From NCBI RefSeq assembly GCF_009709615.1, contig NZ_WJYA01000009.1:151217-215216 (forward strand): DNA of 64,000 nt, written 5' to 3'. Below, in pieces: positions 1 to 8,174 of this stretch; within the stretch, counting starts at the first letter, position 1; the number at the start of each line of letters is the position of its first letter. The notes under the pieces are model-generated. The model had not been told where the DNA came from and ran no database searches. It saw only the letters and a program-made list of their open reading frames with translations. The DNA comes from Winogradskyella ouciana. Lineage in GTDB: Bacteria; Bacteroidota; Bacteroidia; Flavobacteriales; Flavobacteriaceae. Position numbers and translations under genes: made by a program.

Positions 1-1
1 A

Positions 2-259
2 TTACATAATATATTAGAACCTGCTGTTTTTGGAATCCCCATAATAATTGGCAAAAACCATAGTAAATTTCCCGAAGCTAAAGCTCTTATAAATTTGGGT
101 GGTGTCAATACCGTTTCTTCGGTTCCTGGTTTCGAATCGATTTTAAATACTTTAATATCAGACCTCACTTTTAGAAAAAAACAAGGTGAAATCAATAAAG
201 CATTTATCGAAAAAAATAAAGGTGCTATCATCCAAATCCTTAATTACATACGTATATAG
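2..259 (+). CDS. waaA: 3-deoxy-D-manno-octulosonate (Kdo) transferase, C-terminal end (partial)
   Basis: This is the last 85 codons of an open frame that enters from the left edge and stops at TAG 257-259. The translation contains LHNILEPAVFGIPIIIG followed by a KFPEAKALINLGG segment. That is the nucleotide-sugar binding end of the GT-B fold in KdtA/WaaA, the enzyme that adds Kdo to lipid A at the inner membrane. In this family of Bacteroidetes proteins the LEPA/FG..P..IG..Y/H.KF.EA pattern is very well conserved, so the identification is fairly safe although the catalytic N-terminal half lies outside the window. It is followed by a 99-base gap carrying a promoter for the next genes. Confidence 0.85.
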   Translation, partial: LHNILEPAVFGIPIIIGKNHSKFPEAKALINLGGVNTVSSVPGFESILNTLISDLTFRKKQGEINKAFIEKNKGAIIQILNYIRI

Positions 260-289
260 CAGTGCTGCACTATCAATAAAGAGCGAAAT

Positions 290-322
290 TTTGTTAAAGT
301 TTCGTTTAAATTGTTAATTTAG
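290..322 (+). promoter_or_regulatory. Candidate Bacteroidetes sigma-70 promoter for the mini-lipoprotein genes
   Basis: TTTG at 290-293 and TAATTTAG at 315-322 are 21 bases apart. This resembles the TTTG / TAnnTTTG consensus, with one mismatch in the -7 box. The start codon at 359 would give a leader of roughly 30 bases. Confidence 0.4.
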
Positions 323-358
323 TGCATATAACTAATAATTAACACTAAAACTATTAAA

Positions 359-589
359 ATGAAAAAAGTAATTTTAAGCTTGGCCCTAGTTGCATTTTTA
401 GGCCTATCATTAAATTCTTGTAGAGAAACTAAAGAAGAAACCGAAGCGGCAGTTGAAAACGTTGAAAAAGAAACTGAAGGAGCTATGGAAAAAGCTGGAA
501 AGGCTATGGACAATGCTGTTGAGGAAACCAAAGAAGCGGGTGAAGCCATGGAAGATGCTGTTGACGAAGTCGACGGCGACGATAACTAA
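359..589 (+). CDS. Small acidic alanine/glutamate-rich lipoprotein (copy 1)
   Basis: This 76-residue protein has a clear lipoprotein signal peptide: a lysine-rich start, a hydrophobic core, then SLNSC with the lipidated cysteine at residue 21. The mature part is almost only E, A, K, D, M and V in short heptad-like runs (EAMEDAVDE and similar), predicting a charged amphipathic helix or coiled coil. Its first 27 residues are identical to those of the next gene, so the two are tandem duplicates. No enzymatic motif is visible. Similar tiny acidic lipoproteins are common in flavobacteria, but I know of no assigned function. An envelope role is inferred from the signal only. Confidence 0.8.
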   Translation: MKKVILSLALVAFLGLSLNSCRETKEETEAAVENVEKETEGAMEKAGKAMDNAVEETKEAGEAMEDAVDEVDGDDN

Positions 590-626
590 TTTACATTAAT
601 CACTAATCATATAAATAAACAAAAAA

Positions 627-860
627 ATGAAAAAAGTAATTTTAAGTTTGGCTCTAGTTGCATTCTTAGGCCTATCGTTAAATTCTTGTAGAGAAACTAA
701 AGAAGAAAAGGTTGAGGACCAAATAGAAGAAGCTGTAGAAGAAACAGAAGATGCTATGGAAGAAGCAGGTGAGGCTATGGAAGATGCTGTTGACGACGCT
801 GGTGATGCTGCTGAAGACGCAGCTGATGACATGGAGGATGCAGTTGATGATGCTAATTAA
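627..860 (+). CDS. Small acidic alanine/glutamate-rich lipoprotein (copy 2)
   Basis: This 77-residue tandem paralogue lies 37 bases downstream of copy 1. The signal peptide and the first six mature residues (C21-RETKEE) match copy 1 exactly in protein, while the DNA differs at synonymous positions, so the sequence is conserved by selection rather than being a fresh duplication. The mature tail is a run of degenerate EDA/DDA repeats (EDAVDDAGDAAEDAADDMED) and is even more acidic than copy 1. A strong terminator follows. The function is unknown; a lipid-anchored, highly charged helical tail in the envelope is the only thing the sequence supports. Confidence 0.8.
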   Translation: MKKVILSLALVAFLGLSLNSCRETKEEKVEDQIEEAVEETEDAMEEAGEAMEDAVDDAGDAAEDAADDMEDAVDDAN

Positions 861-913
861 ATTGATGACCAAATAAAGGCGAACTAGTTTTCCTTTATTA
901 TTCCATAAAAACT

Positions 914-945
914 AAAAAGCCTGATAAATTATCAGGCTTTTTTTT
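914..945 (+). terminator. Rho-independent terminator after the mini-lipoproteins
   Basis: The stem GCCTGAT (919-925) / ATCAGGC (931-937) has a short AT loop, is extended by A/T pairs and is followed by a run of eight T. It ends 5 bases before the stop codon of the convergent lacI-type gene, so it may terminate both strands. Confidence 0.85.
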
Positions 946-949
946 ATTG

Positions 950-1951
950 TTAATTTTTTGTTGACTCCCAAAGTTTTAATTCGCTTGGCACTATCAAGGT
1001 TTTCTGTTGGTGTTCTTCATCATTAAGTTGTTCTATTAATAATTTTACTGCCACCTCACCTATTTCAAATGCTTTCTGATGGATAATTGAAATCTTAGGA
1101 CTAGCTAGTAGATGTGTATGCTCATAACCAAAACCAATAATAGATAAGTCATCAGGAATGCTCCTCCCTAGTTTTTTGGCCATATTAATAGCGATTATTC
1201 CTGTAATATGATCTATGGATATTATAGCGTCAATCCCAGTATTATCCTTTAAATAATTGTAGACACTTTCATCTACATCATCAACATTTGCAAGTTTTAA
1301 AATTTGTGATTGCAACTTGGCTTCTTCAATGGCTTTTTGATATCCTTTAATTCTTAGTTTTCCAACACTAAGCTCTTCAACATTACTTACCAATAAGATG
1401 TTTTTTCTTCTTTCTTTTTTTATTAAGAACTCTGTTGCTTCATATACAGACTTAAAATCATCTACAATAACTTTATTACAAATTATTTCATTGATTACTC
1501 TATCGAACATCAGTACAGGAATTTTACTTGCAATTGCTGCTTTAATATGTTCTGATTGTTCTTTAACCTGAGTATCTCTGGCAACGGCCATAATAAAACC
1601 ATCAACACTACCATTAGACAATAACTCTAAACTACGCTGCTCCTTCTCAAAAGACTCATTAGATAAGCAAACAATAATATCATAGTCGCTATTGGTAGCC
1701 GTAGTCTCAATACCATGCAAAACTTCAGCAAAAAACGGATTGGTTACCTTGGGTAAAATAACACCAATCGTTTTGGTTTTATTGGTTTTTAATTGTTGCG
1801 CAATTCGATTGGGTTTATAATTAACCTTTTCTGCAAGTTCATTGACACGCCTTTTTGTTATCTCACTTATTTCGTGGCTATCGTTGAGTGCCTTAGAAAC
1901 TGTGGACACTGAAATATTAAGGAGTTTTGCTAATTCTTTTAATGTTGCCAT
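950..1951 (-). CDS. LacI-family transcriptional regulator
   Basis: This 333-residue protein has the standard LacI layout. An N-terminal helix-turn-helix (TLKELAKLLNISVSTVSKAL, residues 3-22) with a hinge helix lies around residues 47-57. A periplasmic-binding-like sensor domain follows (IGVILPKVTNPFF onwards). Length and start (ATG, TLKELA) are normal for the family. It lies downstream of the glycoside hydrolase genes on the same strand and is probably their local repressor, responding to a mono- or oligosaccharide made from the PUL substrate. That effector is an inference. A hairpin between it and the upstream gene suggests it has its own transcript. Confidence 0.9.
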   Translation of the reverse strand: MATLKELAKLLNISVSTVSKALNDSHEISEITKRRVNELAEKVNYKPNRIAQQLKTNKTKTIGVILPKVTNPFFAEVLHGIETTATNSDYDIIVCLSNESFEKEQRSLELLSNGSVDGFIMAVARDTQVKEQSEHIKAAIASKIPVLMFDRVINEIICNKVIVDDFKSVYEATEFLIKKERRKNILLVSNVEELSVGKLRIKGYQKAIEEAKLQSQILKLANVDDVDESVYNYLKDNTGIDAIISIDHITGIIAINMAKKLGRSIPDDLSIIGFGYEHTHLLASPKISIIHQKAFEIGEVAVKLLIEQLNDEEHQQKTLIVPSELKLWESTKN

Positions 1952-1963
1952 AATTATAAAATA

Positions 1964-1992
1964 AAAAAGAGCGTATAATTTACGCTCTTTTA
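1964..1992 (-). terminator. Terminator of the T9SS-secreted protein gene
   Basis: The stem is a perfect 11-bp inverted repeat (AAAAGAGCGTA 1965-1975 / TACGCTCTTTT 1981-1991) with a 5-base loop. Read on the minus strand it ends in a run of T and follows the stop codon of the gene at 2018 by about 25 bases. It also sits directly upstream of the lacI-type start codon, so readthrough into the regulator should be limited. Confidence 0.75.
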
Positions 1993-2017
1993 TTTTGCTT
2001 ATCTAAAAATAAGGTAT

Positions 2018-2923
2018 TTAGTTTTTAACCAACTTAATGGTCTTGGTTCCGTTTTCAGAATAAATTTTAGCAAGGTACACACCAACATTTAATTCTGAGG
2101 CATCAATCTTAACATCTGTTTTGTTAGGCTCTAATTCCATAACTTGTTTTCCAAGCAAATCGAATATCTCGATACTATTAATAGTCTGACTATTCGATTT
2201 AATTGTCCAATCTGAAGTTGTTGGATTAGGATAAACACTAACGTCTGATAATTCAAATTCTTCAGTAGATAAAACCGCTGGTTGTACAACGATGTTACCT
2301 AAGTTGTTATATTCTGTATCAAATTGTGATGTTGAATTAATATTTGGACCAATAATCTGAAAACCATATTGAATATTCTCACCAGAAGTATACGATGTTG
2401 CATCCATATTTAAAAGAAAAGTTCCTGGTGCCAAAACAGCTGAATCTTCAGCTAAAACAGACGAAAAATCAGAAGCAAATACTTTGATAAAAACGACGGT
2501 AACAAATTCGAAACTTAAGCTAGAATCATCAAGAGTGTTGGATGTTACTTCTCCTGTAAAAGAAAATACAGTACCATTTAAAGCTGGGTCTTGGATGTAA
2601 AGATTTGCTTCCATTATCTTATTACCTTCAAACACGCCTGTTGTTATCCAAAAGGGGTCTGCAGTATCACCCACTCTGTTTGGTTTTAACGTTACTGAAT
2701 TAGCACCTGTGTCTAATTCGGCAATTAAATCTGGAATTCCCCAACCTGAACTAAATGCACCTGCACCAACAGTTCCATCTTTTGGATTCTCAAACACATT
2801 CATAAAACCTAGACCTGTTCCTATAGGGTCAGGGCTAAAAGCCGTAGCATCAAAATTTATTACCGTCTGGGAAAACCCAAATGTAAAAGTTAACAATGCT
2901 AGTAATAAAGTAATTTTTCTCAT
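2018..2923 (-). CDS. T9SS-secreted protein of unknown function at the end of the glucan PUL
   Basis: This 301-residue protein has a signal peptide ending near FGFSQ (residue 19). A body of about 200 residues follows, rich in beta-strand, Thr, Ser and Asn, which looks like a beta-sandwich or carbohydrate-binding module. The last 75 residues form a type A T9SS sorting domain: SVYPNPTTSDW, then IEIFDLLGKQV, then GVYLAKIYSENGTKTIKLVKN. It should therefore cross the outer membrane through the type IX system and be released or attached to the cell surface. It has no recognisable catalytic motif. Its position between the GH17 gene and the LacI regulator suggests a glucan-binding accessory. The 172-base gap upstream means it may have its own promoter. 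Confidence 0.8.
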   Translation of the reverse strand: MRKITLLLALLTFTFGFSQTVINFDATAFSPDPIGTGLGFMNVFENPKDGTVGAGAFSSGWGIPDLIAELDTGANSVTLKPNRVGDTADPFWITTGVFEGNKIMEANLYIQDPALNGTVFSFTGEVTSNTLDDSSLSFEFVTVVFIKVFASDFSSVLAEDSAVLAPGTFLLNMDATSYTSGENIQYGFQIIGPNINSTSQFDTEYNNLGNIVVQPAVLSTEEFELSDVSVYPNPTTSDWTIKSNSQTINSIEIFDLLGKQVMELEPNKTDVKIDASELNVGVYLAKIYSENGTKTIKLVKN

Positions 2924-3095
2924 AGTTATTATTATTTAGTTATTAGAAATTAATATTTTATAAAAATACCTAGCAAGTCTTATGAAGCGTAATTATTCAC
3001 CACTACATAAACTATACAACCGCTGTAAAAATGTTAAATTTTAATGTTTTTTATAATATTTAGCATCTAGATTATTAATTATTAAGCGTTTGATG

Positions 3096-3980
3096 CTAAT
3101 ATTTAAGTTTTTCGTTTTTGTCCCAAATTCCCCAATAAGCGCCAACATCTCCTTCGGCACCAACTTTCCACGATTCATCAAAAGAAGAGAAATAGAACAT
3201 CTCAACGTCGTCTTCCTTAGACCACTTCTGTGCATTTATAAAATACTTCAACGCATTTTCTTCTGATGGGTGTGCGCCTTCTAATTTTGAACCTTTGTTT
3301 GGCCAGCCCGTTTCTGTAATTATTACTTTTTTTCCATTTCCTGCTTTTAAAGCTCTGTTGTACATATCTTTCATGTACAATAACGAGTAATCTTGGTCGC
3401 AGCCTTCCCAAAACGGATAACAGTTTGCTAATATTATATCGCAAGCTTCAGTAATGTTTGGACGATCAGTAAATTCATAATAAGCATCGACATAGCCTAC
3501 CGGAACATTTTTAATTGCTCTTTTTACACTATATATATGTTCTAACAATTCCTCTTCTGATAAATCTCCACGATACAAGACCTCATTACCAACTGCGGCA
3601 ACATCGACGTAACCTTGATTTGACAAATCAATTAATCCAGCAATTTCGTTTTCATTGATTTCAAGATCATCACCTAGCCATGCACCAACAAGCGTTTTAA
3701 TGCCATGTTCTTTCGCAATCTTAGGTATCATTTCATTACCTTCTGTACAAGAAAAAGAACGAATCCATTTAGTGTATGGTTTTATAATCTCAATTCTTCT
3801 TCTTATTTGTTTTTCAGATAATTGATTACCTGGCTTTTGCCCCTCCATATAAGGACTAAAGCATAAGCCATGTACTCCTTGATTTAAAATCTTTATGTAA
3901 GCCTTTTTTATCTCTTTTATGTCTTTATTGGCATAATCTAATGATGCCAGTGCGAAATGCTTTTCTTCTCTGTACGACAT
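3096..3980 (-). CDS. GH17 family glycoside hydrolase without signal peptide (predicted cytoplasmic beta-1,3-glucan-active)
   Basis: This 294-residue (beta/alpha)8 protein matches GH17, the family of beta-1,3-glucanases and glucanosyltransferases. The acid/base is E133 in AAVGNEV and the nucleophile is E223 in ITETGWPN, both in the usual order and spacing. There is no signal peptide, and an in-frame TAA lies two codons upstream of the ATG, so a hidden longer N-terminus is excluded. It lies 17 bases after the sugar symporter gene. The inference is that it works in the cytoplasm on oligosaccharides delivered by that symporter, alongside the large phosphorylase. Whether it hydrolyses or transfers glucosyl units cannot be read from sequence. 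Confidence 0.88.
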   Translation of the reverse strand: MSYREEKHFALASLDYANKDIKEIKKAYIKILNQGVHGLCFSPYMEGQKPGNQLSEKQIRRRIEIIKPYTKWIRSFSCTEGNEMIPKIAKEHGIKTLVGAWLGDDLEINENEIAGLIDLSNQGYVDVAAVGNEVLYRGDLSEEELLEHIYSVKRAIKNVPVGYVDAYYEFTDRPNITEACDIILANCYPFWEGCDQDYSLLYMKDMYNRALKAGNGKKVIITETGWPNKGSKLEGAHPSEENALKYFINAQKWSKEDDVEMFYFSSFDESWKVGAEGDVGAYWGIWDKNEKLKY

Positions 3981-3997
3981 GTCTTATTTTATTAAAA

Positions 3998-5638
3998 TTA
4001 TAACTCGCCTCTTCGTTCTATTAATTTTTCTTTTATTTCTCTTGCTCTAGTCTCATTTAGGCTGTACTTCAACATTACCCATATCGCTATTGCTGCTGTT
4101 GAAGCTGGTATAATGATATCTGCCAATCGTAACTTTGTCATTGTTTCGGCCGTTTGAGATACGGCTCCTTCGTCGAATCCAACTAATGTTAGAATTGCCC
4201 CACCAAGTACTAGAGCAATGGCCTGACCTAACTTTACCATCCACCAATATATTGCACCAAAAGTCCCTTCTTTTCTTGGCATTCCATTTTCTAATTCATC
4301 CAAATCACATACATCTGCTGTCATACTCATCATTAATGTAAATAATCCACCTAAACCAAAAGCCATAAAAGGTATTGGTAAAAACATTAACCAAGGACCT
4401 CCTTGGCTCGTATCCATACTAAACCAAGACATACCTATACTGTCTAAAAAAGGATTTATAGCATTAAATATTGAGACTACACTATTGTTCAGTCCTTGGC
4501 CTAGACTTGTCTCATTAAATTGCCTATTCAATTCATTATCAAAGCCCCACCATTTAAGAATGTACCCAACAATAGAAATAACAGTAGATATTATAAAAGC
4601 TTTTCTCTTACCAAACTTGTTTGCTATGCGAGAAATAATTGGGATTACCATAAAAGCAGTAACTACCGCAGTGAGGGAAGCAAACCAAGCAGGCCATGTA
4701 CCAGCATCACCATAGTTACCATTATATATATAAAAAACAATTATGAAGAAACTGAAGGAAGCTACCATTTGAAACCCGTTGAACACCAAGAATGTCGCTC
4801 CACACAGCTTCATAAAAGGTTTGTTTTTTGACACTTCCTTAATACCTTGAAACAAATCTTTAAAGCTAGAGCCTAGTGTACTCATACTAATTTTTTTTCT
4901 ATTTTCCATTTTACCGGCATCAATTCCTTTACAGAATAATGCTGGCAGAATACCAAGTACTGCGCATGCTAAACCAACTGTTAAAGACAATTTACGAACA
5001 CCATTAGCCTGTAATTTTTCGTCCGTTATTTTTTGTAAATCATCTCCTGTAAGACCCATTTCTCCTATAGCCCTAAGAGCTTCATCACTTAATGAAAATA
5101 CGGTAGGATCAGCAATAACCACCCAAAACCAAGGCACTAGCATCCAAGCTATTTGTCCGACAGTATTAGCAAATGCCATTAAGCGTGTACGCTCATTATA
5201 ATCTGAAGTCATTTCGTATCCTAATCCCACTAACGGTGTAGCATACATTGTATTACCGACTAGAAACAGTAATGACATAAGGAGAAAATACCAAAAATTG
5301 AACATCACTGAGTTGTTCTCGCTCATTTGAAATAATAATGCAAAGAGGATACCACTTAGAATAGCTCCAATGAAAATATAAGGCCTTCGCCTTCCCCATT
5401 TAGATTTAGTATTATCAGAAATAAAACCCATTATCGGGTCTGTGAGCGCATCAAATATTCTAGGTAATCCACCTAACAATCCAGCCAAAAAGGGATCCAT
5501 TCCAAAAGCTGTTACTAAAAAAAACATGAAAACCGCTAAAGCTCCAGGTAATAAATTAAGAACCAAGTGTCCTGAACCAAAGGCCGCTTTTTGACCTATA
5601 GGAACTCTATCTCGCTTCGCCGTTTTGATGTTTGACAT
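3998..5638 (-). CDS. GPH-type (glycoside-pentoside-hexuronide) MFS symporter
   Basis: This 546-residue inner-membrane protein has about 12 hydrophobic segments. It carries family motifs such as DALTDPIMGFISDNTKSKWG near residue 60 and GRRRPYIF just after, typical of cation-coupled glycoside transporters (MelB/GPH group). It lies 2 bases after the GH30 gene and 17 bases before the cytoplasmic GH17 gene, so it is surely co-transcribed with them. The expected job is uptake of gluco-oligosaccharides or glucose from periplasm to cytoplasm. A loop of about 50 residues between central helices is slightly longer than in MelB. The exact substrate is inferred from context. Confidence 0.9.
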   Translation of the reverse strand: MSNIKTAKRDRVPIGQKAAFGSGHLVLNLLPGALAVFMFFLVTAFGMDPFLAGLLGGLPRIFDALTDPIMGFISDNTKSKWGRRRPYIFIGAILSGILFALLFQMSENNSVMFNFWYFLLMSLLFLVGNTMYATPLVGLGYEMTSDYNERTRLMAFANTVGQIAWMLVPWFWVVIADPTVFSLSDEALRAIGEMGLTGDDLQKITDEKLQANGVRKLSLTVGLACAVLGILPALFCKGIDAGKMENRKKISMSTLGSSFKDLFQGIKEVSKNKPFMKLCGATFLVFNGFQMVASFSFFIIVFYIYNGNYGDAGTWPAWFASLTAVVTAFMVIPIISRIANKFGKRKAFIISTVISIVGYILKWWGFDNELNRQFNETSLGQGLNNSVVSIFNAINPFLDSIGMSWFSMDTSQGGPWLMFLPIPFMAFGLGGLFTLMMSMTADVCDLDELENGMPRKEGTFGAIYWWMVKLGQAIALVLGGAILTLVGFDEGAVSQTAETMTKLRLADIIIPASTAAIAIWVMLKYSLNETRAREIKEKLIERRGEL

Positions 5639-5640
5639 AT

Positions 5641-7143
5641 CTATTTGAGTTTAGATGGAATTATTATCGTTTGAATTGCCTGCGCACTTATACTTACTTT
5701 TACACTGTCCTCAGTAAGAGACAACATAAAATCTTTTGGTTCTTTACCTTCATTAAACACCACTACAGCTATTGAGCCATCAGGATTTTTAGCAGCAGTA
5801 ACCTGAAGTGTCTCAGCTGAATTGTCCACGCCAATAACTTCTGCTCCTGGTCTTATATATTTACTGAAATGTGCCATCGTATAGTAAAGTGGCGTAAAGT
5901 AAACCTCATCCGCTTCCTCATCTACAATAACTGGTGCCGCACACCAATTCTCAAACCAATTTGGGCCTCCCTGTCGGTTTAAAACCATATTCCAATCTAC
6001 CCAACCATCTACCCAATTGTTCAAACAACCAATAATATCTCTAGCATATCGATTAACTGGCGCATACTTAGGATGCAAGTATTTTTTTTCGTCCTCTCGC
6101 CAATCATAACCCCAATCTGTTGCTTCTTTTTTCCAGTACCAAGAATCGTCTTTCCAAGCCGGTACTTCAGAATCTATACAACCTTCAGTTTCAATTAAAT
6201 ATTTATTCGGTGCTTTATTGTGTGCATATTGTAATGCTTTTGGGAAAACATCATAAGTACTCTCGTACCAATGAATTGCTGTACCATCAAAATATTTTGA
6301 GGATGCTTCATCTTTAAACATTACATCCACCCATTCTTTTAAGCCATCTCTATTTTGATCATAACCCAAAATATTGACTTCACCTTTTCCGTCAGCTTCT
6401 AATTTTGGTCCTAAATGGTTTTGAACAAAATCAGTTTCCTCTTCGGGTGAAAAGTGCATACTTTCCCAATTGTTGCCATTACCGTGTGGTTCATTAACTG
6501 GTGTTAATCCCCAAATATCAATTCCTTCTGCTTTATAGGCATCTAAGTATTTTGAAAAGTAGAGTGCGAAGACATTGTAATATTCTGGTAGTAATTTTCC
6601 ACCTACATATGCCTTATTATCTTTCATCCATGGTGGTGCTGTCCATGGTGAAGCAATAATACCAAAACCATCTTTTGAAATTGCCATAGCATCCTTTATC
6701 ATTGGGATTAAATCCTCTCGATCTTCTTCTATCGAGAAATTTTTCAATTCCATATCATCAGGAACAGGTGCATATGTGTAATTGTTTAATGAAAAATCAC
6801 ATGAAGCAATATGAGTTCGAGTTAATGAATAGTTTGCACCATCCTCAGAGAAATAAGCTTGAAGAATTGTATCTCTATTTTTTTCGCTGAGCTTATTCAA
6901 CAAATACGCAGAGGATTCTGTGAACGAACCACCAAACCCTGTAATAGTCTGAAATTTTTGTTCTGGCAGTATTTTAATCACAGCAGCAGAATCCACTTCC
7001 GAATGTTCTGTTATTTTTGTTAGTTTATTACCGCTTGCTGAAGTTTCATAAACCTCAACTTTTAGGTTATCATTTTTTTCAGAATTACAACTCATAACAG
7101 CAAACATTAAAATAACCACTAGACTGCACTTGAATATTTTCAT
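5641..7143 (-). CDS. GH30 family lipoprotein, probable beta-1,6-glucanase/glucosidase (laminarin debranching)
   Basis: This 500-residue protein has a lipoprotein signal (VMSC, Cys19) and a GH30 (beta/alpha)8 domain with a C-terminal beta-sandwich. Visible landmarks are the GFGGSFTESSA motif near residue 70, the acid/base E218 in PVNEPHGNG and the nucleophile E320 in IETEGC. GH30 members of this type cleave beta-1,6-glucosidic links, and such enzymes in marine flavobacterial laminarin loci remove the beta-1,6 side chains. Residues after Cys19 are NSEKND, which lacks the acidic surface-export signature seen in the SusD and PKD lipoproteins here, so a periplasmic face is possible. It is translationally close to its neighbours (11 bases from the upstream gene, 2 bases to the downstream one). 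Confidence 0.9.
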   Translation of the reverse strand: MKIFKCSLVVILMFAVMSCNSEKNDNLKVEVYETSASGNKLTKITEHSEVDSAAVIKILPEQKFQTITGFGGSFTESSAYLLNKLSEKNRDTILQAYFSEDGANYSLTRTHIASCDFSLNNYTYAPVPDDMELKNFSIEEDREDLIPMIKDAMAISKDGFGIIASPWTAPPWMKDNKAYVGGKLLPEYYNVFALYFSKYLDAYKAEGIDIWGLTPVNEPHGNGNNWESMHFSPEEETDFVQNHLGPKLEADGKGEVNILGYDQNRDGLKEWVDVMFKDEASSKYFDGTAIHWYESTYDVFPKALQYAHNKAPNKYLIETEGCIDSEVPAWKDDSWYWKKEATDWGYDWREDEKKYLHPKYAPVNRYARDIIGCLNNWVDGWVDWNMVLNRQGGPNWFENWCAAPVIVDEEADEVYFTPLYYTMAHFSKYIRPGAEVIGVDNSAETLQVTAAKNPDGSIAVVVFNEGKEPKDFMLSLTEDSVKVSISAQAIQTIIIPSKLK

Positions 7144-7154
7144 ACGATGTAATT

Positions 7155-8174
7155 TTAATTATCAGATTTATTTACATTTCTGTAAATACTTTTCACGACT
7201 GAAAACACTTCTTTCTTATTTCTGTCTATATCCACAATTCCCCAATACTCTTCGTTAGGGCTTCCATCAAAAGGAACTCCTGTACTATTAGGTGCAGTTC
7301 CTCCAGTATCCTGCACGTCATTGTTACCAGCTTTCCACCAACCATCAGTAAATGAAAACAATGTGACACCCGAACAGATATCTTGACCATCAAAAGTTGC
7401 TTTTAAAATAATTTCGGTAGCATCTGCCTGTGCTTTTTCATTCACACCTTGCTCATAACCTTCATTAGCAACTTGCATATAACTATCTGCCCCTGTTTCG
7501 GATAAATACATCGGTTTATCACTGACTTCTTTCCACTCTTTAAAAATCGTTTCTGGTCTTACTGAGCGATAAACATTCATTCCCCAAACATCGATATTAG
7601 GGCTCATAGTTAGTGCCAAAGTATCTGGTAAATCGCCATGGGCTGTCGTTACTGGGTGAGACTTATCATTTTGATGGATTAGATTAGCTGCATCATTCAT
7701 GGCTTTGTACCAATTTTTAATTTGTCCATCAAACCATTCTGGGTGATAATTATATTCATTACCCAATTCCCACATTAAAATGGCATTATGATTTTTATAT
7801 GTATTGATGTAATCTATGAATGTACCAGACACGATGTCGTTTTTACCACCTTGATTATATCCGAAGCCGATGATTACCTTAATGCCTGCTTTATCAATTT
7901 CATCTAGTACTTCTTTTTCTTCAATGGGCGCATAAACTCTAATGGTATTGATGCCTGCTTCTTTCATTAAAGCAAGATCTTGTGTAAGATTTCCAAAGTC
8001 GCGTTGGTTGCCACTGCCCTTCGGTACGGGATGGTAACAAATACCTTTAATGATGTATTGCACGTCATTAACATAAATATGACGGCCTTTTACAGTAACC
8101 GTAGTATTTTGGGATTTACTCTCGCAAGACAGTAGTACAAATGCTATGACCAAAAAAGTTAGAAAATTTTTCAC
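7155..8174 (-). CDS. Clan GH-A glycoside hydrolase lipoprotein (GH2 TIM-barrel / GH72-like)
   Basis: This 339-residue lipoprotein (LLSC, Cys17) starts with GTG, overlapping the preceding stop codon by four bases (GTGA at 8171-8174), which indicates translational coupling. The N-terminus, with VKGRHIYVNDVQYIIKGICY followed by LMKEAGINTIRVYAP, resembles the start of GH2-type TIM barrels and of GH72 glucanosyltransferases. Likely catalytic residues are E140 in ELGNEYN (acid/base) and E226 in LSETGAD (nucleophile). I cannot place it in a precise CAZy family. Context between GH17 and GH30 genes suggests action on beta-1,3-glucan fragments, by hydrolysis or transglycosylation. It may be periplasmic, since CESKSQN lacks an acidic export signal. 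Confidence 0.8.
   Translation of the reverse strand: MKNFLTFLVIAFVLLSCESKSQNTTVTVKGRHIYVNDVQYIIKGICYHPVPKGSGNQRDFGNLTQDLALMKEAGINTIRVYAPIEEKEVLDEIDKAGIKVIIGFGYNQGGKNDIVSGTFIDYINTYKNHNAILMWELGNEYNYHPEWFDGQIKNWYKAMNDAANLIHQNDKSHPVTTAHGDLPDTLALTMSPNIDVWGMNVYRSVRPETIFKEWKEVSDKPMYLSETGADSYMQVANEGYEQGVNEKAQADATEIILKATFDGQDICSGVTLFSFTDGWWKAGNNDVQDTGGTAPNSTGVPFDGSPNEEYWGIVDIDRNKKEVFSVVKSIYRNVNKSDN

Noticed and set aside
319..872. Minus-strand open frames opposite the two mini-lipoproteins
   Set aside because: They mirror the repetitive acidic codons of the real genes, with Ser/Ala/Phe-rich translations and no independent signals.
3055..3103. Terminator after the cytoplasmic GH17 gene (GATGCTA inverted repeat)
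   Set aside because: The stem is bulged with a loop of about 25 bases, overlaps the stop codon and lacks a following T run on the minus strand.
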